A stretch of DNA of 64,000 bases, taken from Pseudomonadota bacterium. GTDB taxonomy: Bacteria > Pseudomonadota > Gammaproteobacteria > Burkholderiales > Rhodocyclaceae. The notes beneath the pieces were generated by a model. The model saw only the letters and a program-made list of their open reading frames with translations, ran no database searches and was not told the origin of the DNA. The stretch covers positions 1-64,000 of the forward strand of contig JAFEDI010000101.1 in the NCBI GenBank assembly GCA_018241725.1. The letters run 5' to 3'. Shown here one piece after another: positions 55,374-64,000 of the stretch. The translations under genes and the position numbers were made by a program. Numbering within the stretch: the stretch's first letter is position 1; each line of letters begins with the position of its first letter.

Positions 55374-56702
55374 TCAGTCCCGCTCGAACAATGCAATGGA
55401 CTCCACGTGGGAAGTCTGCGGGAACATGTTGGCAATGCCCGCGCCCTTCAGCTTGTAGCCCTTCTCCTTGGTGAGCACGGCGGTGTCGCGGGCCAGCGTG
55501 GCCGGGTTGCAGGACACATAGACGATGCGCTTCGGCGCCTGTTCGCCGAGAGCCTTGACCACCGCGATGGCGCCCTCCCGCGGCGGGTCGATGAGCATCT
55601 TGTCCAGATGACCAAGGGCCGCGAGGCTGTCCTCGGTGGCCTCGAAGAGGTTGGCGGCGTAAAACTCGCAATGCTCCGCGAGGCCATTCGCGGCGGCGTT
55701 CTCGCCGGCACGGCGGACCAGCGCCTCGCTGCCCTCCACACCAACCACGTGGGCGCCCAGCGCGGCGATCGGCAGGCTGAAGTTGCCGAGGCCGCAGAAC
55801 AGATCGGCAATGCGTTCACCGGGCTGCGGATCGAGCAATTGCATCGAGCGCCGCATCAGCACGCGGTTGATCCACATATTGACCTGTGTGAAGTCAGTCG
55901 GCCGGAAGGCCATCGACACACCGAACTCCGGCAGCGTATAGGCCAAACCGGGTGCCTCGGCAGGATGCAGGCGACGAGCAGAATCCGGCCCGTGGGGCTG
56001 CAGCCACACCTGCACCTGCTCGGCTTCTGCAAAGGCCTTCAGACGCGCAGTATCGGCTTTGGTGAGCGGCACAATGTGACGGAACACCAGCACCGTGATC
56101 CCTTCGCCGACGGCGATCTCGATCTGCGGCAGCCGGTCGGGCGCAGACAGGCCGGCCACCAGCTCACGCAGGCGCGGCACCATGTCCGAGACATGCGGCG
56201 GCAGGATCGCGCAGCTCTCCATCGGCGCCACATAGCTGCTGCGCCGCTCGTGGAAGCCGATCAGTACGCCGCCTTTGCTGGGCACATCGCGTACGGTGAG
56301 ACGGGCGCGATAACGGTAGCCCCAATCCGGCCCGACGATGGGCGGGTATAGCACGTCGGGCTTGGTGCGGCCGATATGCCACAGGGCATTCTCCAGCACG
56401 CGCTGCTTGGCGGCCACCTGGGCACCCGACTCCAGGTGCTGCATGCTGCAGCCACCGCAGACGCCGAAATGCGCGCAGAGCGGTTCGACGCGCTGGGAGC
56501 TGGATTTCAGGACACGGTCCACATCCGCCAGTTCGTAGTTAGGCTTGACCTTGTGGGATGTAAACGTCACCCGCTCCCCAGGCAGGGCACCTTCGATGAA
56601 GATCGTCTTTCCATCGAGATGGGTGACGCCACGCCCCTCGTGGTCGAGGGATTCGATGACCGCTTCGCGCATGGCCGGGAGTCCAGAAATGAAGGGCGCC
56701 AT
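55374..56702 (-). CDS. rlmD: RlmD, 23S rRNA (uracil-1939-C5) methyltransferase
   Basis: A 442-residue TrmA/RlmD family enzyme that methylates U1939 of 23S rRNA. It has an N-terminal TRAM domain, the Fe-S cysteines ([10 protein letters not shown] near residue 75 and a later Cys in ESCAILP), the SAM site [14 protein letters not shown] and the catalytic Cys in [12 protein letters not shown] start at Met 11 (56672, [15 protein letters not shown]) is the more family-like N-terminus; the longer ATG at 56702 is also possible. Divergent from roxA. Confidence 0.94.
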   Translation of the reverse strand: MAPFISGLPAMREAVIESLDHEGRGVTHLDGKTIFIEGALPGERVTFTSHKVKPNYELADVDRVLKSSSQRVEPLCAHFGVCGGCSMQHLESGAQVAAKQRVLENALWHIGRTKPDVLYPPIVGPDWGYRYRARLTVRDVPSKGGVLIGFHERRSSYVAPMESCAILPPHVSDMVPRLRELVAGLSAPDRLPQIEIAVGEGITVLVFRHIVPLTKADTARLKAFAEAEQVQVWLQPHGPDSARRLHPAEAPGLAYTLPEFGVSMAFRPTDFTQVNMWINRVLMRRSMQLLDPQPGERIADLFCGLGNFSLPIAALGAHVVGVEGSEALVRRAGENAAANGLAEHCEFYAANLFEATEDSLAALGHLDKMLIDPPREGAIAVVKALGEQAPKRIVYVSCNPATLARDTAVLTKEKGYKLKGAGIANMFPQTSHVESIALFERD

Positions 56703-56750
56703 TTTAGCGGCGGGGCCGGTCTTTGCAAGGCGAACGGCTATAATCGCGCG

Positions 56751-57881
56751 ATGACGAATACACTTCTAGGCGGCCTGACGGCGGAGGAATTCCTCGCCGA
56801 ATACTGGCAAAAAAAACCACTGCTGATCCGCCAGGCAGTTCCCGGCTTCACCGGTGTCGCGACCAAGGACGAACTCTTTGAACTGGCCCGCGACCCTGAC
56901 GTGGAATCCCGCTACGTCACCCACGACAACAAGTCCTGGGAAGTCATCCGCGGCCCACAGAAGGCCTCCGACCTGCGCCGCAAGAAGCACCCGTGGACGG
57001 TGCTGGTGCAGGGCCTCAACCTGTTCTGCCCGGATGGCGACGACCTGCTGCACCGTTTCGACTTCATCCCCCAGGCGCGCCTGGACGATTTGATGGTCAG
57101 CTACGCGATCGATGGTGGCGGCGTTGGCCCGCATTTCGACAACTACGACGTGTTCCTGCTGCAGGGCATCGGCCAGCGCCGCTGGCTGATCAGCAACCAG
57201 GACGACCGCAGCCTCGTCGAGGATGCGCCGCTGAAGATCCTGCAGAACTTCCAGCCCGTCCACGACTGGGTGCTGGAATCCGGCGACATGCTCTATCTGC
57301 CGCCGCACTGGGCTCACAACGGCATTGCGATCGGGGAATGCACAACCTATTCGATCGGCTTCCGTTCACCCACATCCCAGGAACTCGCCCAGCAGTTCAT
57401 GGGCCATCTGCAGGAAACGATTCAAATCGACGGTATCTACGCCGACCCGGATCTGAAGCTCCAAACCCATTCGGCCGAGATCAGTGACGCGATGATCGAT
57501 CGCGTGGCTGACACTCTCAAGCGCATCACCTGGACCCGCGAGGACGTACGTGACTTCCTCGGCGCCTATCTCACCGAGCCAAAGCCCCACGTCTTCTTCG
57601 ACTGTCCCGACGAACCGCTGGAACATGAAGAATTCACCGCCGCTTGTCTGGCCGATGGCTACCGGCTTGATGCGCGCAGCCTGTTGCTATTCTCCGACGG
57701 CCGCTTCTTCATGAACGGCGAACCGGTTCCCGTCGAAAAGGAAGACCTCGCAATCCTGCAGAACCTGGCCGATCAGCGCCGGCTCGACTCCGTCGTCGGC
57801 TTGTCCGAGGAAGGCTTGGCACTGCTCTATGACTGGTACTGCTGCGGCTTCGCACACCCATCAAAATCGCTGATGGAATGA
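56751..57881 (+). CDS. roxA: Ribosomal protein L16 arginine hydroxylase (RoxA/YcfD-type JmjC)
   Basis: A 376-residue Fe(II)/2-oxoglutarate-dependent JmjC protein, which hydroxylates an Arg of L16 in Escherichia coli. The facial triad is visible: H-x-D in GPHFDNYD (near residue 125) and the distal His in PPHWAHNG (near 186), with a C-terminal winged-helix region. The ATG at 56751 is used; the long upstream frame mirrors rlmD. TATAAT at 56739-56744 ends only 6 bp before the ATG, so the transcript could be leaderless. Confidence 0.92.
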   Translation: MTNTLLGGLTAEEFLAEYWQKKPLLIRQAVPGFTGVATKDELFELARDPDVESRYVTHDNKSWEVIRGPQKASDLRRKKHPWTVLVQGLNLFCPDGDDLLHRFDFIPQARLDDLMVSYAIDGGGVGPHFDNYDVFLLQGIGQRRWLISNQDDRSLVEDAPLKILQNFQPVHDWVLESGDMLYLPPHWAHNGIAIGECTTYSIGFRSPTSQELAQQFMGHLQETIQIDGIYADPDLKLQTHSAEISDAMIDRVADTLKRITWTREDVRDFLGAYLTEPKPHVFFDCPDEPLEHEEFTAACLADGYRLDARSLLLFSDGRFFMNGEPVPVEKEDLAILQNLADQRRLDSVVGLSEEGLALLYDWYCCGFAHPSKSLME

Positions 57882-58054
57882 GGCGGACGTTTGATCAAAG
57901 CGCTTGACAATTGCTTATCCCTGTTGCGGCAACGCAACAATGTCTTTATTCAAGCACTTCGTCCGTGATAGCATTCGAAGCAGATCGGGTCCCCCACCTG
58001 ATTGCTCCTACATTTAGGTTGTTGTACTTCATTTATCGATAAGGGAAATCAACA

Positions 58055-58312
58055 ATGAAACAATCTCTCCTGGTTGCTGCTCTCGTTGCACTCGCTGTTT
58101 CCGCTTGCGGCAAGAAGGAAGAGCCGAAGCCCGTTGAAGCTCCGGCCCCCGCTCCCGCTGCTGCTCCCGCTCCGGAAGCCAAGCCCGCTGAAGCTGCTCC
58201 CGCCGCTGCTCCGGCTGCTGACGCTGCCAAGCCCGCTGATGCCGCCGCTGCTCCGGCTGCTGACGCTGCCAAGCCGGCTGACGCCGCTGCCGCTCCCGCC
58301 GAGAAGAAGTAA
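58055..58312 (+). CDS. Small Ala/Pro-rich lipoprotein
   Basis: An 85-residue lipoprotein: signal peptide with lipobox (VALAVSACGKK, Cys 19), then a mature part made almost only of Ala, Pro, Lys, Glu and Asp. The unit APAADAAKPADAAA is repeated twice in tandem (42-bp repeats at the DNA level). No function is recognised; such proteins may act as spacers at the outer membrane. An AAGGGA site precedes the ATG, and a strong terminator follows. Confidence 0.8.
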   Translation: MKQSLLVAALVALAVSACGKKEEPKPVEAPAPAPAAAPAPEAKPAEAAPAAAPAADAAKPADAAAAPAADAAKPADAAAAPAEKK

Positions 58313-58331
58313 TCAGGTTTTCTCCGGAAGC

Positions 58332-58363
58332 AAAAAAAGCCAACCTGCGGGTTGGCTTTTTTG
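58332..58363 (+). terminator. Rho-independent terminator after the lipoprotein gene
   Basis: A-rich strand plus GCCAACC pairs with GGTTGGC and a TTTTTT run (58332-58363). Strong stem with a three-base loop. Confidence 0.88.
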
Positions 58364-58420
58364 TTGCCGTTTTCTGGCCTTGTTTTACGCAGGCATTCCC
58401 GAATTGCAGAGGCTGGGCAA

Positions 58421-58449
58421 AAAAATGCCGGGGCATGCCCGGCATTTTT
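58421..58449 (-). terminator. Terminator of bamC
   Basis: ATGCCGGG and CCCGGCAT form the stem with A and T runs on either side, so it can act on both strands. It lies 23 bp after the bamC stop. Confidence 0.83.
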
Positions 58450-58472
58450 GTAACAACAAGCAACAAACAGTC

Positions 58473-59654
58473 TTACTTGAGCTGGTCGAACAACAGCCCC
58501 AGGATCTTTCGAGCTGAGTCGGACGTGTCCGTGCCACCCTCGCGGGTCAGCACCTGCACCGACGAACCACCATCGCTGTTCTTCACGTAGATGCGATACT
58601 GGTTGCCGGTCTGAATCGACTGTTTGGAATCGCTGCTGCGCCAGAAGGCCAGCTTGGACAGCAGGCCTTCGTCACCCTTCTTCTTGACGTCGACTTCCGG
58701 ATCCACGTAACGCACGTAGTAGATGCCCTGGGAGCGATCCCGGTCTTCCACAGTAAAGCCTACGCGGTCAAGGGCCAGCCCCACACGCCGCCATGCACGA
58801 TCAAAGCCTTCCTGCACCTGCAGCACGGAAGCACCACCAGACGCGCTCTGCAATTTGGCCTTGTCGGCGACCGGCGCCGCAGCGATCTGCGCCTTGGCGC
58901 GCGTCTCGTCAGCGCCAAGACGAATCATCAGACGTTGCAGGAACTCAGCTTCCAGCTCGGGATCCGCCGGACGCGGTTGCCAGATCGTACGATCCTTGGC
59001 TTCGTTTGGATAAATTTCCATCATGCCGCGATGGCTGATGTAGATCTCGACCGAGCCGGGCTCGTTCCCGGTTTCGAGGCGGGTACGGAATTTGTCACGC
59101 TCGGGGGTCGAATACAGGCCATCGATTACCTTGCCGAGCGTGCGGCGAATGATGTCGCTATCGATCTTGGCACGATTCTCGGCCCAGTCGGTCTCCATCA
59201 CGCCGATCTCGGGACGATCAACATTCAACAGAAAACCGTTTTCCTGCCAGAACTCACGGACTTGCGGCCACAGCTTCTCAGCCGTACCCGGCACAACCAA
59301 CCAGCGCTGGCTGCCAGAGCGCTCAATGCGCATCTTGTCAATGGCTTGGGGAGCAACGACATTCGCGGCCGGCTTGGCTGCCGTGGCCGCACTTCCGGCC
59401 TGCTGCCCGCTACGTTCCGCGTTGTAGGCGGAGAACGTGGCAGAACCCTTGGGGTTCAAGTCCGGGACGGCATAGCGATCATCCGCAGCAGGCGTGGTGA
59501 GATCGGGCGGAACCTCCAGCGAAGGCAGCGTAGCGGCAGTCGCCGCACTCTTGTAATCGATTTTCTTCGATTCCAGCAAGGAACCGGAGCAACCGGTCAA
59601 CGCAATCGTCGCTACAACGATTGCCGAACCGGAAGCCAGCTTTCGGCTTTGCAT
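58473..59654 (-). CDS. bamC: BamC outer-membrane assembly lipoprotein
   Basis: A 393-residue lipoprotein of the BamC (NlpB) family, part of the complex that inserts beta-barrel proteins. The signal peptide ends in a lipobox (ALTGCSG, Cys near 22); the mature part has the unstructured N-terminal segment (SLEVPPDLTTPAADDRYAVP) and two helix-grip domains (about 110-225 and 280-390). The ATG at 59652-59654 gives a normal signal peptide, 11 codons inside the open frame. It lies 29 bp downstream of dapA, a common bacterial pair. Confidence 0.9.
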   Translation of the reverse strand: MQSRKLASGSAIVVATIALTGCSGSLLESKKIDYKSAATAATLPSLEVPPDLTTPAADDRYAVPDLNPKGSATFSAYNAERSGQQAGSAATAAKPAANVVAPQAIDKMRIERSGSQRWLVVPGTAEKLWPQVREFWQENGFLLNVDRPEIGVMETDWAENRAKIDSDIIRRTLGKVIDGLYSTPERDKFRTRLETGNEPGSVEIYISHRGMMEIYPNEAKDRTIWQPRPADPELEAEFLQRLMIRLGADETRAKAQIAAAPVADKAKLQSASGGASVLQVQEGFDRAWRRVGLALDRVGFTVEDRDRSQGIYYVRYVDPEVDVKKKGDEGLLSKLAFWRSSDSKQSIQTGNQYRIYVKNSDGGSSVQVLTREGGTDTSDSARKILGLLFDQLK

Positions 59655-59683
59655 GCGTAACCCTCGGGATGGGAAATACAAAC

Positions 59684-60562
59684 TCAAACTTCGAGGCCGG
59701 CCTGACGCATCGCGTCACGCACGCGCTCGTGAAACCCCTCGGACAAGCGCGTCAGTGGCAGGCGGATGCCGGACCCGATGAGACCCATCTGTTCGACAGC
59801 CCACTTGACCGGGATCGGGTTGGCTTCGCAGAACAGGTGGCGGTGCAGACCGACCAACTTGGCGTTGGTCTCGCGGGCCTTCACGCCATCACCGGCGGAA
59901 GCGGCGACGCACAGCTCGTGCATCAGGCGCGGCGCCACGTTGGCGGTAACGGAGATCGTGCCATGACCACCCAGCAGGATGAAGGCCAGTGCGGTCATGT
60001 CGTCGCCTGTGTACAGCGCGAAATCCTTGGGGGCACGGGCGATCAGGTCGCAGGCACGGTCGATGTTGCCAGTAGCGTCCTTGATGCCGATGATGTTGGG
60101 GATTTCGGCCAAACGCAGCGCGGTGTCATTGGACATGTCCGCCACGGTGCGCCCAGGCACGTTGTACAGAATCATTGGCAGCGGGCTCGCCTCGGCGATG
60201 GCACGGAAGTGCTGGTACAGGCCTTCCTGCGTCGGGCGGTTGTAGTAAGGCACGACCGACAGGCTGGCGATCGCCCCGGCTTCGCGCGCGAACTCGCTCA
60301 GCTCGATGGCTTCGCGGGTGGAGTTTGCGCCCGTGCCGGCGATGATGGGAATACGTCCAGCGGCGTGCTCGACGGCAACGCGGATCAGTTCGCAGTGCTC
60401 CTCGACGTCCACCGTGGGCGATTCGCCAGTAGTGCCGACGACGACGATGCCATCGGTGCCTTCCTTGACGTGGAAGTCGATGAGGCTGCGAAAACGGGAA
60501 ATATCCAGGCTGCCATCTTCGAGCATCGGGGTAACGATGGCGACAATCGAACCGGTAATCAT
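59684..60562 (-). CDS. dapA: Dihydrodipicolinate synthase
   Basis: 4-hydroxy-tetrahydrodipicolinate synthase, the first committed step of lysine and diaminopimelate synthesis. The 292 residues have GTTGESPT near 43, the catalytic Tyr in YNVPGRT near 133 and the Schiff-base Lys in IGIKDATGN near 161. Length is normal. It is in an operon with bamC. Confidence 0.97.
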   Translation of the reverse strand: MITGSIVAIVTPMLEDGSLDISRFRSLIDFHVKEGTDGIVVVGTTGESPTVDVEEHCELIRVAVEHAAGRIPIIAGTGANSTREAIELSEFAREAGAIASLSVVPYYNRPTQEGLYQHFRAIAEASPLPMILYNVPGRTVADMSNDTALRLAEIPNIIGIKDATGNIDRACDLIARAPKDFALYTGDDMTALAFILLGGHGTISVTANVAPRLMHELCVAASAGDGVKARETNAKLVGLHRHLFCEANPIPVKWAVEQMGLIGSGIRLPLTRLSEGFHERVRDAMRQAGLEV

Positions 60563-60685
60563 GAGCTAGTGCTGGAGAGGGAAAGTTGGGTATTGTACCC
60601 AATCACTTCGAGAAGCATAGACGGGTGCAAACAGCGGTTACCAAAAGGCAGCTACGACCGTGACGAAGTCACGCCAGCCATGAAA

Positions 60686-60706
60686 CAAAAAACCCGCCGA
60701 AGCGGG
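60686..60706 (-). terminator. Terminator of the HDAC-like gene
   Basis: On the minus strand ACCCGC-TTCG-GCGGGT is followed by a T run (A run at 60686-60692 on the plus strand). It lies 24 bp after the stop of the gene at 60731. Confidence 0.8.
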
Positions 60707-60730
60707 TCTGTAATGGGCGACGCGACCGGC

Positions 60731-61657
60731 TTACAGGTCTGCCAGACTCTTGACGTGGGCAACCACGCTGCGGGCCAGCGAGGACAGGGAGTATCCACCC
60801 TCCAGCAGGGACACGATGCGGCGCCCGGCGCATTCGGCCGCAACGGTCTTGAGTTGTTCGGTGGCCCACACGTAGTCGGCCTCGACCAAGCCCATGGACC
60901 CCATGTCGTCCTCGTAATGCGCATCAAAGCCCGCCGAGATGAAGATCATCTCGGGTGCGTGGTTGCGCAGGGCCGGCATCCAGATGTTGGTGACGACTTC
61001 GCGGAACACGTCCCCCCGACTGCCCGCCTTCATCGGCACATTGACCATGTTCGGGGCCGGGTTGTCCGCTCCGCTGTACGGGTAGAAAGGGTGCTGGAAG
61101 ATGCTGACCATCAGCACACGGGGATCATCCTTGAAAATGTCCTCCGTCCCGTTGCCGTGGTGCACATCGAAATCCACGATCGCAACTCGCTTCAGGCCGT
61201 GCTCTTCGAGCGCATGCCGGGCAGCCACCGCCACGTTGTTGAAGAAGCAAAAGCCCATCGCCTTGCCGGCCTCGGCATGGTGGCCGGGCGGACGGATTGC
61301 ACAGAAGGCGTTCTCTGCCTGGCCGGACAACACCAGATCGGTGGCGTAAACACCTGCCCCCGCAGACCTCAGCGCAGCCTTCATGGTGTTGGGGCATAGG
61401 GCGGTATCCGGATCCAGGTGACGGATGCCGTGCTCGGGCACGCTGGCCAGCAATTCCTCGACGTGCTCGCGGGGGTGCGCGCGGGAAAGCTGCTCTATCG
61501 TGGCCTGCGGCGCATCGTGGAAGGCCAGGTACATGTCGAGCCCCGCTGCGATCAGACGGTCGTTGATCGCACCGAGACGCTCCGGGGATTCCGGGTGATG
61601 TTCACCCATGTTATGCAACCAGCAATCCCGGTGCGTGATGAATGCGGTACTCGTCAT
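60731..61657 (-). CDS. Histone deacetylase-like amidohydrolase family protein
   Basis: A 308-residue zinc hydrolase of the HDAC/acetylpolyamine amidohydrolase family. Zinc ligands and active-site residues are present: RPPGHHAE (two His), DFDVHHGNGTE (Asp, His), SAGFDAH (Asp) and the Tyr in GGYSLSSL. In bacteria the substrate is an acetylated small molecule or protein Lys; here it is unknown. The ATG at 61655-61657 follows GGGGAGAG; seven upstream codons are not needed. Confidence 0.9.
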   Translation of the reverse strand: MTSTAFITHRDCWLHNMGEHHPESPERLGAINDRLIAAGLDMYLAFHDAPQATIEQLSRAHPREHVEELLASVPEHGIRHLDPDTALCPNTMKAALRSAGAGVYATDLVLSGQAENAFCAIRPPGHHAEAGKAMGFCFFNNVAVAARHALEEHGLKRVAIVDFDVHHGNGTEDIFKDDPRVLMVSIFQHPFYPYSGADNPAPNMVNVPMKAGSRGDVFREVVTNIWMPALRNHAPEMIFISAGFDAHYEDDMGSMGLVEADYVWATEQLKTVAAECAGRRIVSLLEGGYSLSSLARSVVAHVKSLADL

Positions 61658-61834
61658 AAACTCTCCCCTGCCTCTCACAGTGTTTTGTTATACGTCGCGA
61701 ATGCTGGCACTCTCCGGCGCACGCCTTGTCCGGCGCGAACTCCACGACTTTGTGCCGGTCTGTGGAGCACGGCGCCGAGAGCGCTGTTGTGGAATCATTA
61801 TCCCCTTAACTCCAGCCTGAAAAAAGCCCGCCCC

Positions 61835-62755
61835 ATGCCGCATCAGATTGCCAATCGACTTGCCGAAGCCACATGCCGGGTCATTCTTGGTAAGGAACAT
61901 GCCGTCCGTCTCGCCCTTGCCTGCGTGTTGGCCCGCGGCCACCTGCTGATCGAGGACATCCCGGGCGTCGGCAAAACGACCTTGGCTCATGTCCTCGCCC
62001 GCGTGCTGGGTCTGCAGTTCCAGCGCATCCAGTTCACCAGCGACATGCTGCCTGCCGACATCGTCGGCGTGTCGGTCTTCGACCAGCGGGAGGGCGCCTT
62101 CCGCTTCCATCCGGGCCCAGTGTTCTCCCAATTGGTGCTGGCCGACGAGATTAACCGCGCAACACCAAAGGCCCAGAGCGCCCTGCTCGAAGCCATGGAG
62201 GAACGCCAGATCAGCGCAGAAGGCCGCACCTGGCCGCTGCCCGAGCCATTCTTCGTCATCGCCACGCAGAATCCGGCCGAACAGATCGGTACCTTTCCGT
62301 TGCCGGAGAGCCAGCTGGATCGCTTCCTGATGCGCATCTCCATGGGCTATCCGGACCCCGTCGCGGAACGCGCGCTGCTTGCCGGGGAAGATCGTCGGGA
62401 TATGCTGGCGCGCCTGCAACCCGAACTCCAGGCCGACGAACTGGCCGGCCTGTTTGCCGCCGTACGCCAGGTTCACGCCGCCCCCCGTCTGCTCGATTAC
62501 GTGCAGGCGCTCCTTGCCCACAGCCGCCAGGGCTCGGGCTTTGCCATCGGATTGTCGCCCCGGGCCGGCCTGGCCCTGCTGGCGGCCGCCCGGGCGTGGG
62601 CCCTGCTGGCCGGACGTGATCATGTACAGCCCGAAGATGTGCAGGCCGTCCTGCCAGCTGTTGCCGGCCACCGCCTGCGCGCAGCCGACGATGCTCCGCT
62701 GATGCCGGACCAACTGGCACGTCGCCTGATCGAAGCGGTGCCGCTGCCCGGATGA
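61835..62755 (+). CDS. MoxR-type AAA+ ATPase
   Basis: A 306-residue MoxR family ATPase, thought to act as a chaperone for a partner complex. Walker A GVGKTT near residue 44, Walker B LVLADEINRA near 102, sensor 1 IATQNP near 142 and the C-terminal lid (AAA_lid) are visible. It is followed by a DUF58 and a TgpA-type gene with 4-base and 8-base overlaps, the standard MoxR-DUF58-transglutaminase operon. The ATG at 61835 is chosen; the upstream frame mirrors the divergent gene. Confidence 0.93.
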   Translation: MPHQIANRLAEATCRVILGKEHAVRLALACVLARGHLLIEDIPGVGKTTLAHVLARVLGLQFQRIQFTSDMLPADIVGVSVFDQREGAFRFHPGPVFSQLVLADEINRATPKAQSALLEAMEERQISAEGRTWPLPEPFFVIATQNPAEQIGTFPLPESQLDRFLMRISMGYPDPVAERALLAGEDRRDMLARLQPELQADELAGLFAAVRQVHAAPRLLDYVQALLAHSRQGSGFAIGLSPRAGLALLAAARAWALLAGRDHVQPEDVQAVLPAVAGHRLRAADDAPLMPDQLARRLIEAVPLPG

Positions 62756-63729
62756 AGCTCGCCCCCCTGTACACGGCCTTCCAGCGCTGGCTGTTCCGCG
62801 TCAGCACCCCGGAGGCACCGCCTATATTGTTGGGCCAACGGCGCATCTTCGTGCTGCCCACACGCTTCGGACTCGCTCTCGGCGGCACCCTCGCGGTGAT
62901 GCTGCTGACGTCGATCAACTATTCCCTGAGCCTGGGCTATGCCCTGACTTTCCTGATCGGCGGCGTCGCCTGGATGAGCATCCACCACGCCTTCCGCAAT
63001 CTGGTCGATCTGAGCGTTACCCCCGGCCGCGTCGAACCGGTCTTTTGCGGCGCCCCTGCACACTTCGGCATCCTGCTGAACAACCCGACGACACGTCCCC
63101 GTGTAAGTCTTCAACTGAGACCAACACGCATCAAGCCTGCCACGACACCAGAACACTTCGATTTGCCAGCAGCCGGCCAAGCCCTGCAGCACGTCGCGAT
63201 CGCCACTACGCGTCGCGGGTGGCTCCAACTCCCCCGCCTGACCCTGGAAACCCAGCATCCACTCGGCCTGATCCGCGCCTGGAGCCTATTCCAGCCCGAC
63301 CTGCGCGGACTGGTCTATCCCACACCGGCCCCCCATGCCCCCGGCCTTCCTTACGGCCTGGACGACCTCCCCGGCGACAGCCCCCGCAGCCACGGACAGG
63401 ACGACTTCGCCGGTCTGCGCCACCACCAACTGGCCGACTCGCCACGCCACGTGGCCTGGAAAGCCGTGGCCCGGGGCGGCCCGTGGCGCACCAAGACTTT
63501 CGATGGCGGCGGACGCAGCACGATCTGGCTCGACTGGCAGGCCTTGCCCGCCAGCCTGGACATCGAGGCTCGCCTGTCCCGCCTGACTCGCTGGGTGATC
63601 GACGCCGAGCAGGCCGGCCTCGAATATGGTCTGCGGATTCCCGGCACGACGCTTCGTCCGGCCCACGGCGCGCCCCACAGGCACGCCTGCCTTGTCGCTC
63701 TGGCGCTATTTGGCCCAAACCATGACTGA
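62752..63729 (+). CDS. DUF58 domain protein
   Basis: A 325-residue membrane-linked protein with hydrophobic helices near residues 40-55 and 60-78 and a C-terminal DUF58 domain (FAGLRHHQLADSPRHVAWKA), the usual partner of MoxR ATPases. The last 8 bases overlap the start of the tgpA-type gene. Function in cell envelope or stress resistance is presumed for the operon type. Confidence 0.88.
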   Translation: MKLAPLYTAFQRWLFRVSTPEAPPILLGQRRIFVLPTRFGLALGGTLAVMLLTSINYSLSLGYALTFLIGGVAWMSIHHAFRNLVDLSVTPGRVEPVFCGAPAHFGILLNNPTTRPRVSLQLRPTRIKPATTPEHFDLPAAGQALQHVAIATTRRGWLQLPRLTLETQHPLGLIRAWSLFQPDLRGLVYPTPAPHAPGLPYGLDDLPGDSPRSHGQDDFAGLRHHQLADSPRHVAWKAVARGGPWRTKTFDGGGRSTIWLDWQALPASLDIEARLSRLTRWVIDAEQAGLEYGLRIPGTTLRPAHGAPHRHACLVALALFGPNHD

Positions 63730-64000
63730 CACCCGCCTGCGCCCCGACCAGGCCGGCTGGCTGATCGCCAGCGCAGCCATCAGCCTGGCCCCCCACGTCG
63801 AGCACCTGCCACCCGCCCTGGCGACCATCTGCTCGCTGCTGCTGGCATGGCGCGGCGTGATCGCTGCCGGCAGAGGCCGCTTGCCACACCGTTTCGTATT
63901 GCTGAGTCTGGGTACCGTGGTTGTGGGCCTGGTCTTGCTGGAGTACCGGCATCTGTTCGGCAAAGACCCCGGCATTACCTTCCTCGCGGGGCTACTGAGC
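63722..64000 (+). CDS. TgpA-type transglutaminase membrane protein (N-terminal part)
   Basis: The first 93 residues of a membrane protein that begins MTDTRLRPDQAGWLI and has three predicted helices (about 12-28, 34-48 and 60-76). This matches the N-terminal multi-helix part (DUF3488) of TgpA-type proteins that carry a periplasmic transglutaminase domain; that domain would lie beyond the window. The operon context (MoxR, DUF58) supports the call. Truncated only by the window edge. Confidence 0.78.
   Translation, partial: MTDTRLRPDQAGWLIASAAISLAPHVEHLPPALATICSLLLAWRGVIAAGRGRLPHRFVLLSLGTVVVGLVLLEYRHLFGKDPGITFLAGLLS

Noticed and set aside
55053-56351. 432-codon plus-strand open frame across rlmD
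   Set aside because: Begins in the transposase remnant and continues as the antisense of rlmD; not one gene.

Overview
The window is GC-rich bacterial chromosome with short intergenic gaps and many 4-base stop/start overlaps. The gene families (cbb3 oxidase ccoNOQP-G, NifL/NifA, NifB, FeSII, anaerobic cobalamin genes, tRNA-Ser as an integration site) fit a nitrogen-fixing betaproteobacterium of the Rhodocyclales type, such as a relative of Azospira, Dechloromonas or Azoarcus. That placement is an inference from gene content; no rRNA is present to confirm it.

Layout. 1-3901: the high-affinity cbb3 oxidase operon on the minus strand with an FNR/ANR-type box upstream of ccoN. 4048-9387: a nitrogen-fixation regulatory block (NifA-type promoter, rnfH, an unknown 324-residue gene, nifL, nifA). 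9400-18708: a Fur-box region with a paralogous ribosomal protein S4 gene on one side and, on the other, a TonB receptor, an exported CobN-like protein, an ExbB-like protein, a DUF2149 protein and a ChaN-like protein. This is the layout of a heme-uptake and heme-dechelation operon of the hmu type. 18849-21264: Tim44-like, NhaR-like and HPF-like genes. 21358-26909: second nif block (NifA site, sigma-54 promoter, nifB, fdxN, nifO-like, flavodiiron protein, two 2Fe-2S ferredoxins including an FeSII homologue, draG). 26952-29753: FAD protein, a decayed histidine kinase and an unknown coiled-coil gene. 30033-40748: cobalamin riboswitch followed by a long anaerobic-type cobalamin operon (cbiM to cobJ, then a 2Fe-2S protein and a PepSY protein). 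41239-44517: a diguanylate cyclase with a PhnD-like sensor and a chemoreceptor with a heme-binding motif.

44596-53711 is an integrated element of about 9.1 kb in a tRNA-Ser gene, bounded by 50-bp repeats that differ at one base. It carries an integrase, AlpA regulator, primase, RepA-like ATPase, an origin-like repeat region, an HNH endonuclease, a previously unlisted small Cys-rich ORF, a DUF4062-type protein and several unknowns, but no virion or conjugation genes. It looks like a satellite-type or integrative replicating element. 53942-64000 is housekeeping sequence (BI-1 family, rlmD, roxA, bamC, dapA, HDAC-like, moxR-DUF58-tgpA) interrupted by a decayed IS4-family element that sits inside a transcription terminator.

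How it works together: the cbb3 oxidase, FeSII, flavodiiron protein and DraG all suit nitrogen fixation at low oxygen. Heme import with iron extraction would feed the heavy iron demand of nitrogenase and cbb3 oxidase. The strongest candidates for new biology are the exported CobN-like heme operon, the DUF4062/HNH cargo of the integrated element, and the unknown gene under a NifA-type promoter.
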